The notes under the pieces are model-generated. The model was not told where the DNA came from and did no database searches. It saw nothing but the letters and a program-made list of their open reading frames with translations. From Magnolia sinica (lineage: Eukaryota > Streptophyta > Magnoliopsida > Magnoliales > Magnoliaceae), in the NCBI RefSeq assembly GCF_029962835.1, contig NC_080582.1, positions 71,482,177-71,546,176 on the forward strand: a stretch of DNA of 64,000 bases, given 5' to 3'. The position numbers and the translations under genes are program-made. Positions 21,551 through 31,127 of the stretch are shown one piece after another; position 1 is the stretch's first letter, and the number at the start of each line of letters is the position of its first letter.

Positions 21551-24304
21551 TCAACTCACCTGCCTTTGTAAAGATGCTGAATTTGTCTTTCCAAGCATTT
21601 CCCCGTCTTTTATTTCGATGAAGGGTAGATGTCGAATCTTGTGCCAATCCTCTCCACCGGTTTCCCACATTCTGTCTTTGAATTCATTGGGCATGTCCCA
21701 CACCTCCAATTTCTCGAGAGCAGTCATGTATTGCAATCCTTCTGGAAGCATCTTTAAATTAGAGCATCCAAGAATCAGTAAATGTAAAAGCCTCGGCATC
21801 GCTCCTTCCTCCACTCTCCACTCTTCTAATTCAGGTAACCCTACAACATGTAAGGATTCAAGTAGAGGAAACCCTTGTGCAGAGCAGACCATTTCCTTTC
21901 CCACATATGAATGATTATCCAATCTGAGTATCCGAAGGTTGGGTAGTTTCTCCAATGTCGCCATCGGATCTTCGATTAAGTGAGACCATTCCAAGGCAAG
22001 CTTAGTGAGGTTAGGAGAGAATTCATACGACTCTAGTAGCTTCTCTAACGTTCCCCTCAAACACATCTTCTTCATATGCAGGTGATCTGAAAAAGGCATA
22101 AACACTGGAATAGTATCCTCCCATTCCAAACTCAAAGACTGAAGGCTGTTCAATTTGGGAATAGCATTGGACAATCCCTTTCCATGCTTACTCCAAAGGA
22201 TCTCACATATTGCTAGTTCCTTGAGATTTGTTAGCTTCCCCAAGCAATCTTCTATCCAATCGCCAGCCTCAACATCTTTTAGAGTCTGGAGATTAAGTAA
22301 ACAATCATGCGATGGACGCCTTACTATTTTAGACCTTACACCTTTGCTTATCATGATTCCATTCGGCACATCCACATGCCTTAATTGTTTCATCTTCCAA
22401 ATAGAACTGGGTATTTTGATTATGCAAAGATCTTTTTCTACATGCAGTGTTTCTAAATTGCAAAGATTGCTTATGGATGATGGGAGGCTTGTTGTTTTGA
22501 ATTCAGGCACCTTGAAGCCAAGATATCTCAAGTGGAATAGTGTACCTATTTTATTTGGAAGCTTTTGCATTGATGTATTAGATAAATCTAAATGTAGCAC
22601 CGTAAGTAAATTGAATCCTCTGTAAATACGCTCTTCTTGCTTCTTTCCAAGCTGTGCACTGCGAATGCACAACACAGAACGAAGGTTTGGGTTGGCATGA
22701 TTTAAAGAAATGTACTTGCTGGTGGCATGATAAATAGCAAGCCGGCGTGCTTTCGATGGAGAGAGAGGATTGGTATCTCCATGATGAACGTCGAGGAATT
22801 TATCTTCCTTCGCTTTTGAAATCGAGAGTTGTCGTAGGATATCATGGATGTGGCAGCTTCTAACTCTGCCACTGGAATATCTTTTCGCTACTTGAATCAG
22901 ACTTCTATGAATCAGCTCTTCGAGGCAATCTTCTGCAGTTTCTTCTGCCGTTATGTCCCCTGTTGGCTCTGTAAATCCTTCTGCGACCCACAGCTGAATC
23001 AATTTCTTAGCAGGGATCTCATGGTCTTCTGGAAAAACACCGAAGTAGAGAAAGTATGGTTTCAGACGGAAGGGTAGATCTTCGTAGCTTAAAGCTAATA
23101 TTCTTGTGATTTGAGATTCATCGTTGAAGAATTGCGAGCTGATTCTCCTGAGCACTTTCTCCCACTCATTTGAATCTTTTGCTCTTCTTGATAGTAGCCC
23201 ACCTATAACAACAATAGCAAGAGGCAGACCACAACATCTTGCCAAAATCTCTTTTCCCAGCTTCTCTAAATTTTGCTGGTAATGGAGACCCTGTTCTAAG
23301 AACGCTTTCTTGCAAAACAACTTCCATCCCTCTTCATCTCCTAAAAGCTGCAGCATATGGGGAGAGCTCCGTGCATCTGCATATGAAGCTACGTCTCTGT
23401 TGCGAGTCGTGAGTAAGACTCGACTTCCGTTATTCATATCTGGAAAGGCCACCACTAAAGAAACCCATGCTTCAATCTTCCATATATCGTCCAAGACCAC
23501 AAGATATCTCCTATGCTTCAAATAATTGAACAGCTTCTCCTTCAATTGAAGGACGTCTGCCGTCTTAAGTTCTTCTTTAGTAAGAGTCATAAAACATTTT
23601 ATAATGCTTAGCAAAAGATCTCTCTCAACATATTGTTGAGATACAAAAACCCAAGCACAGCAATCAAAATGTTTCTTAACAGCCTTATTGTTATACACTT
23701 TAATTGCAAGAGTAGTCTTACCGAGACCGCCCATTCCGACTACAGAAACCACACAACGACGTGAATCGCCGTCGATCAGCTGTGACACCAATGTCTTTAT
23801 ATCTTCTTCAAAACCAACAACTTCTGTTTCTCCAAATAAAGGAGAAGTTTGCCTTTGCCTTTGTAAACTTTCGCCTCTGAAACTGCTTCCTCCTCCAACA
23901 TTTTCAATTCCATATGTCTGCGTACTCGAAGAAATCTCCTGGATTTTATTCTTTATCCGTTTGATTTCATCGGCGATTTCATGTCGAGCCAATAAATGGA
24001 TGGATGTGCGTCTCTTGAAGCATCCAACGATCCTCCTTTTCCTATTTTGTTGTATTTTGAGGTTGAAGGTGTCGATGACGTCTTCCGCATCATAAGCAAC
24101 ATCTCTGACTTCCGCCACCCAATTCTTCACTCTCTCATCACTGCTTTGTTTTGCGTCCGCGTCTTTCAAGAAACACCGCATCCGCTTCAATTCTCTCTCG
24201 ACCCATTCGACCTGATCACGCACTTCGAAGAGTAAAACTGCCTCTTGAATCAGGAGATCGCTGAGTTTCCCTAAAACCAAGGAAACAACAACCTCAACAG
24301 CCAT
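21551..24304 (-). CDS. CC-NB-ARC-LRR (RPP13/RPM1-like) disease resistance protein, intact
   Basis: Intracellular receptor that detects pathogen effectors and triggers immunity; NB-ARC binds ADP/ATP. The ATG at 24304-24302 (MAVEVVVSLV) is chosen because it matches the paralogue start; the frame is open 14 codons further upstream. 917 residues unspliced. Order: Rx-type coiled coil 1-130 with AEDVID at 73-78; P-loop GMGGLGKTT 190-198; kinase-2 LVVLDDIW 268-275; RNBS-B GSRVLLTTR 293-301; GLPLA 359-363; RNBS-D with YFLYFGVFPEDHE about 417-429; IHD (MHD variant) 486-488; LRRs about 540-900. All nucleotide-binding motifs are present. A consensus splice donor at the 3' end suggests one more small exon at 19,808. 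A copia element lies about 160 bp upstream, inside the likely promoter region. Same strand as two broken paralogues. Confidence 0.92.
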   Translation of the reverse strand: MAVEVVVSLVLGKLSDLLIQEAVLLFEVRDQVEWVERELKRMRCFLKDADAKQSSDERVKNWVAEVRDVAYDAEDVIDTFNLKIQQNRKRRIVGCFKRRTSIHLLARHEIADEIKRIKNKIQEISSSTQTYGIENVGGGSSFRGESLQRQRQTSPLFGETEVVGFEEDIKTLVSQLIDGDSRRCVVSVVGMGGLGKTTLAIKVYNNKAVKKHFDCCAWVFVSQQYVERDLLLSIIKCFMTLTKEELKTADVLQLKEKLFNYLKHRRYLVVLDDIWKIEAWVSLVVAFPDMNNGSRVLLTTRNRDVASYADARSSPHMLQLLGDEEGWKLFCKKAFLEQGLHYQQNLEKLGKEILARCCGLPLAIVVIGGLLSRRAKDSNEWEKVLRRISSQFFNDESQITRILALSYEDLPFRLKPYFLYFGVFPEDHEIPAKKLIQLWVAEGFTEPTGDITAEETAEDCLEELIHRSLIQVAKRYSSGRVRSCHIHDILRQLSISKAKEDKFLDVHHGDTNPLSPSKARRLAIYHATSKYISLNHANPNLRSVLCIRSAQLGKKQEERIYRGFNLLTVLHLDLSNTSMQKLPNKIGTLFHLRYLGFKVPEFKTTSLPSSISNLCNLETLHVEKDLCIIKIPSSIWKMKQLRHVDVPNGIMISKGVRSKIVRRPSHDCLLNLQTLKDVEAGDWIEDCLGKLTNLKELAICEILWSKHGKGLSNAIPKLNSLQSLSLEWEDTIPVFMPFSDHLHMKKMCLRGTLEKLLESYEFSPNLTKLALEWSHLIEDPMATLEKLPNLRILRLDNHSYVGKEMVCSAQGFPLLESLHVVGLPELEEWRVEEGAMPRLLHLLILGCSNLKMLPEGLQYMTALEKLEVWDMPNEFKDRMWETGGEDWHKIRHLPFIEIKDGEMLGKTNSASLQRQVS

Positions 24305-24463
24305 CTTCTTCGTCTCTCTTTTATTCTCACAACGAACTCCAATCACTTGTTCGAAACTCTCTTAAAAATAAAATGTAACTTTGGTAGGAGGGAATCACTG
24401 TAACGGGTGATAAACACACCATCGATCGTGACTTAATAGGGTGTTTGAAAGAGATTACCACCA

Positions 24464-25079
24464 TGTTCTCAGAAAGTTTTCAAGACTGTCCACTGCTTGA
24501 CCGGTCGAGCCGAGGGTCCACTCGACCGGTCGAGGCCTGCTCGACTCAAAGTCCAGCGAGCTCACCTTTTGGTGTCCGAGCCGCTCGACCTCAAAGTCTA
24601 GCAAGCTCACCTTTTGGTGTCCGGGCCGCTCGACCGATCGTGAGGATAGCTCGACCGGTTGTAGGGGTCCCTCGACCAGTCGAGGTATTGGCTCAACCAA
24701 TCGTCGTTAGGCAGATTTGAAGCAGTTTCCAGATTTTTCGGGACTAGGTGCGTAAGTGGAGTTTCCTAAACTATAAATAGGGGTTCCTAGGGCTATTCTA
24801 AGTGATTCTAAAGCTTTCTAAAAGTTTTCTAAGGGTTCCTAAAAGGTTCTAAGGTTATCAAAGGGTGTAACAAGGGTGAGATTTGAGGTTGTTCGAATCG
24901 GGTAAGTCCTCTCTTTTGTAATTTCTATTTCATAATGGATTTCTATCGCTTAGTGCCGTGGTTTTTTCCCGTAAGGGTTTTCCACGTTAAAACTTTGTGT
25001 TCTTCTGTGATTGTTTGTTACTACTAAATTACTATCTTAAATCTAGATATGTGTGATTCCGCAACACAAATCCCTAACA
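24464..25079 (+). repeat. copia 5' LTR
   Basis: 616 bp, TGTTCTC...TAACA. TATA box ctataaatag at 24,771-24,780. The upstream U3 carries repeated palindromes of the type ctcgaccggtcgag. A 44-bp segment (ctcgactcaaag...) is duplicated at 24,540 and 24,584 but single in the 3' LTR, which explains the 50-bp length difference. Confidence 0.92.
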
Positions 25080-25081
25080 AG

Positions 25082-25093
25082 TGGTATTAGAGC
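25082..25093 (+). other. Primer binding site (initiator tRNA-Met)
   Basis: TGGTATTAGAGC, two bases after the LTR, one mismatch from the standard copia site TGGTATCAGAGC. Confidence 0.9.
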
Positions 25094-25134
25094 AATCGTT
25101 GGGGCACAGATCTGAATCTGCAGGATTAGTAATA

Positions 25135-25812
25135 ATGGGAAACGACAAGTTTGATATTGAAAAGCACTCGGGCAAAAATAATTTTGAGTTATGGAAGGTT
25201 AAGATGATTAGCTTGTTAACTAACCAAGGCGAGATTAAGGTTCTTGAAGAGCGAAAATCTATCATGAAAGATGATGAATTGGAAAACCTTGATAGTAATG
25301 CTTTAGCCTCTATCCGTTTATGTCTCATGGATGAGGTTCTCTATAATGTTTTGAGGGAGAAAACTGCGGCTAGTTTGTGGGTGAAGTTAGAGAACATCTA
25401 TGCAAAGAAGTCCTCTGAAAATCGCATACACTTGAAACTAAAGTGTTATACCTTCAAGATGGCAGAGGGTGGAGATCTAGAAGCCCATATCAATAACTTT
25501 AATAAACTGATGAGCAAATTGCTGGATATGGAGGAGGTGGTCAAAGATGAGGAACAAGCATTTATATTGTTGAATTCTCTTTCTTCATCATATGAGTCTT
25601 TCAGGGACACGATATGCACCGCAAATAAAACTCTAAGTGTTGACACCATTATCTCAGCTCTTCAAGGGAAGGCTATGAGAAAGTTAAACGACAACATGGG
25701 AGCATCTTCTGATGCACTGATTACGAGGGGCAGAGATTCTGAGAAAGGTACAAGATCCTCAAGACCTAAATCTAAATCGAAAGGCAAGGGCAAAGGAAAA
25801 TTAAAGTATTAG
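25135..25812 (+). pseudogene. copia gag (capsid) polyprotein, truncated at zinc knuckle
   Basis: Starts at ATG 25,135 (MGNDKFDIEKHSGKNNFELW) and shows the UBN2-type gag fold (LWVKLENIYAKKS, ...LLNSLSSSYESF). The frame ends at TAG 25,810-25,812 inside the CCHC zinc knuckle: the first Cys reads Tyr and the following codon is the stop, while NCGLSRHMKKDCR continues in frame afterwards. Both are G-to-A type changes. The product would have packaged element RNA. Confidence 0.85.
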
Positions 25813-28394
25813 AATTGTGGGTTGTCTAGACACATGAAGAAGGATTGTAGAAATCCTAAAGCGAAGGAAAAAAATTCAGCAGATTCTTCCAAGGATGTCA
25901 ATGTTGTTACATCTAATGAAGAGACAATTAGTGGTGAAGTTCTATCTGTGTTCATGATCGGACATGTTCACGAAAATCATGCAGATGAGTGGATCCTAGA
26001 CACAGGAGCGTCATATCACATGACCCCTCATCAGAGTTGGTTCATCAGTTATAAGGAATGCGATGGTGAACAAGTTTTTATGGGCAATGACAATGTCTGT
26101 AATATTTTGGCTATTGTCACGGTGAACATCAAGATGTTTAATGGGATGGAGCGTACCTTGATTGACTTCAGGCACGTTCCTGATATGAAGAAAAGTCTGA
26201 TTTCTCTTGGTGCACTCGAGGCTATAGGATGCAAGTTCACCGATATTGATGGTGTCCTTAAAGTTTCAAAAGGGGCACTCGTGGTTATGAGAGCGCAGAG
26301 GCATAGAAACCTTTACAGGTTGATTGAGAGTAATTCAGCAGGTGGAGTGGCAGCAGCTATTGCAAACTCCACGTCTCTACGTATGTGGCATGCTCGTCTA
26401 GGCCACATGAGCGAGCGAGGCATGAAAGTACTTTCTGATCGATGTTTGATTCCAACTTTTAAAAATTCTGATTTAAATATATGCGAGCATTGTATATATG
26501 GTAAACAATGTAGAATGTCTTTTAAATTTGGAAAACATGTTTGTAAGGGAGTGTTTGATTATGTGCACTTTGACGTATGGGGGCCATCGCTAGAAGTTTC
26601 CATTGGGGGTTGTCATGGTTTGTTTCATTCATTGACGACTACTCACGGAAAGTTTGGGTTTACTTCATGAAACGTAAATCTGAAGTTTTTATCATGTTCA
26701 AGCAATGGAAGACAATAGTGGAAAAACAGTAAGGGCGAAAAATAAAGGTTTTAAGGACTGACAATGGTGGAGAATTTACTTCCACTGAGTTTAATGACTA
26801 TTGCAAGGATGAAGGGATCATCAAGCACAACATAGTGCGCCACACGCCCGAGCAAAGTGGTGTGACTAAGCGAATGAATCAGACTCTTCTGAAAAGGCCA
26901 AATGCATGTTAAGTAATGTTGTGTTGGGCAAGGACCCATGGACTGAGGCTTTTAACACGGCTTATTATTTGGTGAACCGGTATCCTTCAATGACAATTGA
27001 ATGTAAAATCTCAGAGGAAGTATGGAGTGGTCAGAAAATCGACTACTCAGATATACGCATATTTGGTTGTGAGGCTTACTCTCATGTACCGTCAGTTGAG
27101 AGAGATAAGCTAAACCATATAGCCAAAAAGTATATCTTTGTTGGTTATGGCATTACTGTGAAAGGTTACAGGTTATTCAACAAGGTCACACGTAAGATCA
27201 TTAGCCGTGACGTCAGATTCGATGAAAGCTCCTTATTTCGTAAGAATGATCAAAAGGAGCAAGAGGAACCAGAAAGGGTGATTGTAGACGTCTAGCTTGA
27301 CAAAGATGATACTCAGGCAGAGACAAATGCGAATATAGAGGTACATGATCAAGTGGAGCAGCCACCTGTGAGAAGGAACCCACCGCGTGATGCAGGTTAC
27401 CGGTAAGATACAGAGACGATTTTAATATTGCATATGCCCTTATTACAGATGAGGGGGATCCATCTACTATTCAGGAGGCTCTTGATGAGGTTGATGCAGA
27501 AAAGTGGAAGGCGAATTTGGACGATGAAATGGACTCGTTGCACAAAAATCACATATGAGAGTTGGTGAAGCTTCCTGTGGGCCGAAAAGCAATCAGATGC
27601 AAGTGGTTATTCAAAAGGAAACAGGATAGATACAAAGCAAGGCTGGTAGCGAAGGGTTATGGTCAGAGAGAAGGAATCGACTTCATAGAGATATTCGTGC
27701 CGATGGTAAAGCAGGTATCTATCAGATTCGTGTTGGTGTTGGTTGCCCAATACGATCTTGAGTTGGAATAGATGAATGTGAAGACTGCATTTCTACACGG
27801 GGAATTAGAAGAACAGATCTACATGAAGCAACCAGAGGCTTATGAAGTTAAAGGGGCAGAAAAAAAAGTTTGCAGGTTAATGAGGTCGTTGTACGGCCTG
27901 AAACAGTCGTATAGGCAGTGGTATAAAAAATTTGATTCGTATGTGGATTCCGACTACGTAAGCAGTATAGATTCCAGAAAGTCTACTTCAAGATACTCAT
28001 TTGTACTAGTTGGTGGAGCAATCAGTAGGTGTCGAAGCTTTAGTCCGTGGTGGCTCTTTTCACGATGGAAGCTGAATATATAGCAGTGACAGAAGTGTTT
28101 AAAGAAGGTATTTGGCTCAGAGGCATGATAAATCAGTTGGGACTTCAACAGGAAGCCGTGCCGGTTAACTATGATAACGAGAGCGCTATCAATTTGGCTA
28201 AAAATTCTGTTTATCACTCACTTACTAAACACATTGATGTTCGTCACTACTTTATCTGATAGGTGCTTGAGGAAGGAGGCATAACATTAGAGAAAATTCA
28301 TACCAGCGTGAATCCAGCAGACATGCTCACCAAGGTTGTTCTTATAGAGAAGTTCAAGTTCTATGTAACTTCTTTAGGCTTGGCGATGGCGTAA
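25813..28394 (+). pseudogene. copia pol remnant: protease, integrase, RT (deleted), RNase H
   Basis: Continues in frame from gag. Aspartic protease WILDTGASYHMTP about 25,991-26,030; integrase zinc motif MWHARLGHMS...CEHCIYGKQC about 26,382-26,520; integrase core start FDVWGPS at about 26,571; frameshift near 26,660; core continues RTDNGGEF; further stops or shifts near 26,730, 26,900, 27,294, 27,556 and 27,769. RT has KARLVAKGY and MNVKTAFLHG (the motif A Asp reads Asn), then jumps from YKKFDS to the RNase H YVDSDYVSS at about 27,943, so the YVDD catalytic box is missing. RNase H ends NPADMLTK; final TAA 28,392-28,394. Confidence 0.88.
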
Positions 28395-28505
28395 AAGAAG
28401 GACGGAGTGTGCACGAGAAGCGTTGATTGAAGTTATGATGCGATGAAGAGATAAGAGAAGAGGTCAAGGAGCTACACGGTTGAAGATTGAAGACTTGGTG
28501 GAGAT

Positions 28506-29071
28506 TATTGTCAAAAAGTCTTCAAGACTGTCTGCTGCTCGACCAGTTGAGGGTCCACTCGACCGGTCGAGGCCCGCTCGACTCAAAGTCCAGCGAGCTC
28601 ACCTTTTGGTGTCCGGGCCGCTCGACCGGTCGTGGGGATAGCTCGACCGGTCGTAGGGGTCCCTCGACTAGTCGAGGCCACGGCTCGACCAGTCATGGTT
28701 ACGCAAATTTGAGGCGGTTTCCGGATTTTTCCGGACTAGGTGCGTAAGTGGAGTTTCCTAAACCATAAATAGGGGTCTCTAGGGCTATTCTAAGTGATTC
28801 TAAAGCTTTCTAAAAGTTTTCCAAGGTTTCCTAAAGGGTTTTAGGGTTATCAAATGGTGTAGCAAGGGTGAGATTTGAGGTTGTTCCAATCGGGTAAGTT
28901 CTCTCTCTTGTAATTTCTATTTCGTAGTGGATTTCTGTCGCTTTGTGCCGTGGTTTTTTCCCGTAAGGGTTTTCCACGTTAAAACTTTGTGTTCTTCTGT
29001 GATTACTTGTTACTATTGAATTGTTATCCTAGATTTAGATCTGTGTGATTCCGCAGCACAAATCCTCAACA
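28506..29071 (+). repeat. copia 3' LTR
   Basis: 566 bp, preceded by the polypurine-like ggtggagat. The first bases read TATTG where TGTTG is expected. Ends CTCAACA. Matches the 5' LTR apart from scattered substitutions and the absent 44-bp duplication. Confidence 0.9.
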
Positions 29072-29301
29072 CGCCATATGTGTACTGATGTCATCATTGA
29101 TGACATGGCCAGTGAAAATGCAGGTAATGGGAAATTATATTTCGCAGTAACAGAGAGGATCAGGATTCCATCTAAACTAAGTCATGCACATCGGGGTGGC
29201 CCCCCATTGCGTGTGGACGCAGTTTGGCTAATAACCTTGCCACTGGCCAAGTGACTTTTGGTCGGCCTCGGTCGGTTCACCGTGATGTATGTGTTTTTAT
29301 T

Positions 29302-29839
29302 GGAAACAGATTCGCTACTCCCCCTGCCACCAGCCAATGGCTGATGGTCGGTGCTCTGTGGGCCCCACCATGATGTATGTGTTTCATCCGTTCCATCCAT
29401 CTATTTTTTTAGATCATTTTATATCACAACACCAAAAATTAGTAATATCCTAATCTCAAGGACCACATTACAAGAAACAGTGTTGAATGAATGTCGACCA
29501 TTAAAAACTTTTTGGGGGCCATAAAAGTTTTGGATCAAGCTGATCTTTGGTTTTTCCCTTCATCTGGGTATGTATGACCTAATCAAAAGATTGGATGTCA
29601 AATAAACAGTACAGTGGGCCTTAGGAGGATTTTAATGGTGGATATCCAATTACTATTGTTTTCGTGTGGTGTGGTCCACTTGATATTTATATCCCTCATA
29701 TTTTTGGCATCAAGCCCTAAAATGATCTGTAAAAATGGATGAACGGAATGGATGAAACACATATATCATGCTGGGGTCCACAGAGCACCGACCATCAGCC
29801 ACTCAGCTAGTGGCAGGGGGAGTAGCCAATCCCATTCTC
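29302..29839. repeat. Palindromic MITE (GGAAACGGATTGG family), copy 1
   Basis: The left end ggaaacagattcgctactcc is mirrored by ggagtagccaatcccattct. Flanks gtttttatt (29,293-29,301) and atttttatt (29,840-29,848) are a 9-bp target duplication with one mismatch. 538 bp; no coding. Nine-base duplications point to mobilisation by a Mutator-type transposase. Confidence 0.85.
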
Positions 29840-30427
29840 ATTTTTATTCATGTCGTCTGTCTATTTTTATATATGGCTTACAGTAGGGCAACCATATCAC
29901 ACAAAAACAATCGTGATCAAATTTCTACATTAAAAACCTTCTAGAGCTTACTATAATGTTTATTTGACATCCAACATGTTGATTAAGTCATATTGGCCAT
30001 GATTAAGGGCAAAAACAACTTGATCCAAAACTTTTGTAATGTGATGAACTTGAGATTTGGATCTACTTTATTTTTTGAGCTCATGACATAAAATAATATG
30101 AAAAATATAGATGAATAGCGTGGATGAAAGGAATACATCATGGTGGGGCCTACATAGCACCAACGCAAGGTCACTAGCCAATCTAAGTTTGATTGCACAC
30201 CATGAGTGTGTTGACGTCACCAAATTCCTTGGCCCAAGTGTTATATTCAGACATCTATCTATTTGGCAAGACTATATTCAGACATCCATTTATTTGGCGA
30301 GACAATTTTAGGTCATGAGCCAAAAATACGGCTAATCCAAAGCTTAAGTAGACCACGATACAAAAAGTAACCGGGACAGTGATTCCCTTGGTTGAAAACT
30401 TTTTAAGGCTGTCGTGATGTTTATTTG
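29840..30427. repeat. Diverged MITE-related sequence
   Basis: Contains the family markers catcatggtggggcctac near 30,138 and ttttgtaatgtgatgaactt near 30,030, without intact ends. No gene seen. Confidence 0.45.
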
Positions 30428-31127
30428 TGATGTAGAGAGGGTCGTAGACAGTTACATGGCCAAGATGGATCAGAAAAGGCTCGGTCGATGACAGAAGTGA
30501 TCTGAATCATTGGACCTTAGATCAGGCGTATCTCGCAATCCAGAATAAGTTATCGGACGTAAAATATATGTTTTTGGGGTAGAACGAGCTACTTTAGCCA
30601 CCTAATTCCGCTACACTGGGTTGCCCAAGCCACATTTGTGAAATACCGCCAGATCAACCTTCTTTTTCCTATTTTAATTTCGTTTTTACGATAAATAGTA
30701 AGTTTTAGTTTAATTGTAACTCTTCATCCGTTGGGCTTTAGGAGTTGCGCCCAACATGAAAAGAGCTTAGAAAAATTAAGAGAATAACTTGGTGAAGCCA
30801 AATATGACACTTACTAATTTTTTACTAAAAACCTTGCGCATTAGTAGACATCACGACTGTTAGTAAGTCGCGATTTTTAGGAGTTTTAGTCATAGATTGA
30901 TTCTAATTTCTTTCCCATTGCTTGGTATCCCTATTTAAAGGGTTATGAACGCATTTTTTTTCAGTCATCAATCAATTTCGAATTTATTAGAATTTATTTA
31001 TATTTTCTTGCTTTCTTTTCTTGTGGATTCAAGAAGTTTCTGTAAGGAGTCTACAGAAGTTCCGTGGATTCATAATAGTTATCCTCTCGAGGAAGATGGT
31101 GCTCGACCTCACGTCCTTCCTACGTCA
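30428..31127 (+). repeat. Solo LTR with 5-bp target duplication
   Basis: 700 bp, TGATGTAGAG...CTACGTCA. Flanked by atttg at 30,423-30,427 and 31,128-31,132. No internal element is present, so it is a solo LTR left by recombination between the two ends. TATA-like ctatttaaag at about 30,932. Same family as 18,426-19,129. Confidence 0.92.

Larger units (their letters stand above)
19865..21559 (-). other. Proposed intron / 3' flank of the intact NLR
   Basis: No coding potential. 20,750-21,010 is a low-complexity stretch of aacccaacccaa-type motifs. Foldback MITEs lie at 21,048-21,225 and 21,319-21,484. Confidence 0.4.
24464..29071 (+). mobile_element. Ty1-copia LTR retrotransposon, complete outline, inactive
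   Basis: Two LTRs (24,464-25,079 and 28,506-29,071), primer binding site, gag, protease, integrase, partial reverse transcriptase and RNase H, in copia order. Flanks are cacca (24,459-24,463) and cgcca (29,072-29,076), a 5-bp target duplication differing by one CpG-type transition. 4.6 kb in total, shorter than usual because of a deletion inside reverse transcriptase. Many nonsense codons make it non-autonomous. Confidence 0.92.

Noticed and set aside
22155-22625. 156-codon plus-strand ORF within the NLR
   Set aside because: Antisense shadow of the LRR region.
25082-28394. Functional retrotransposon
   Set aside because: Stops in gag and pol, a lost YVDD box and a damaged zinc knuckle make autonomy impossible.
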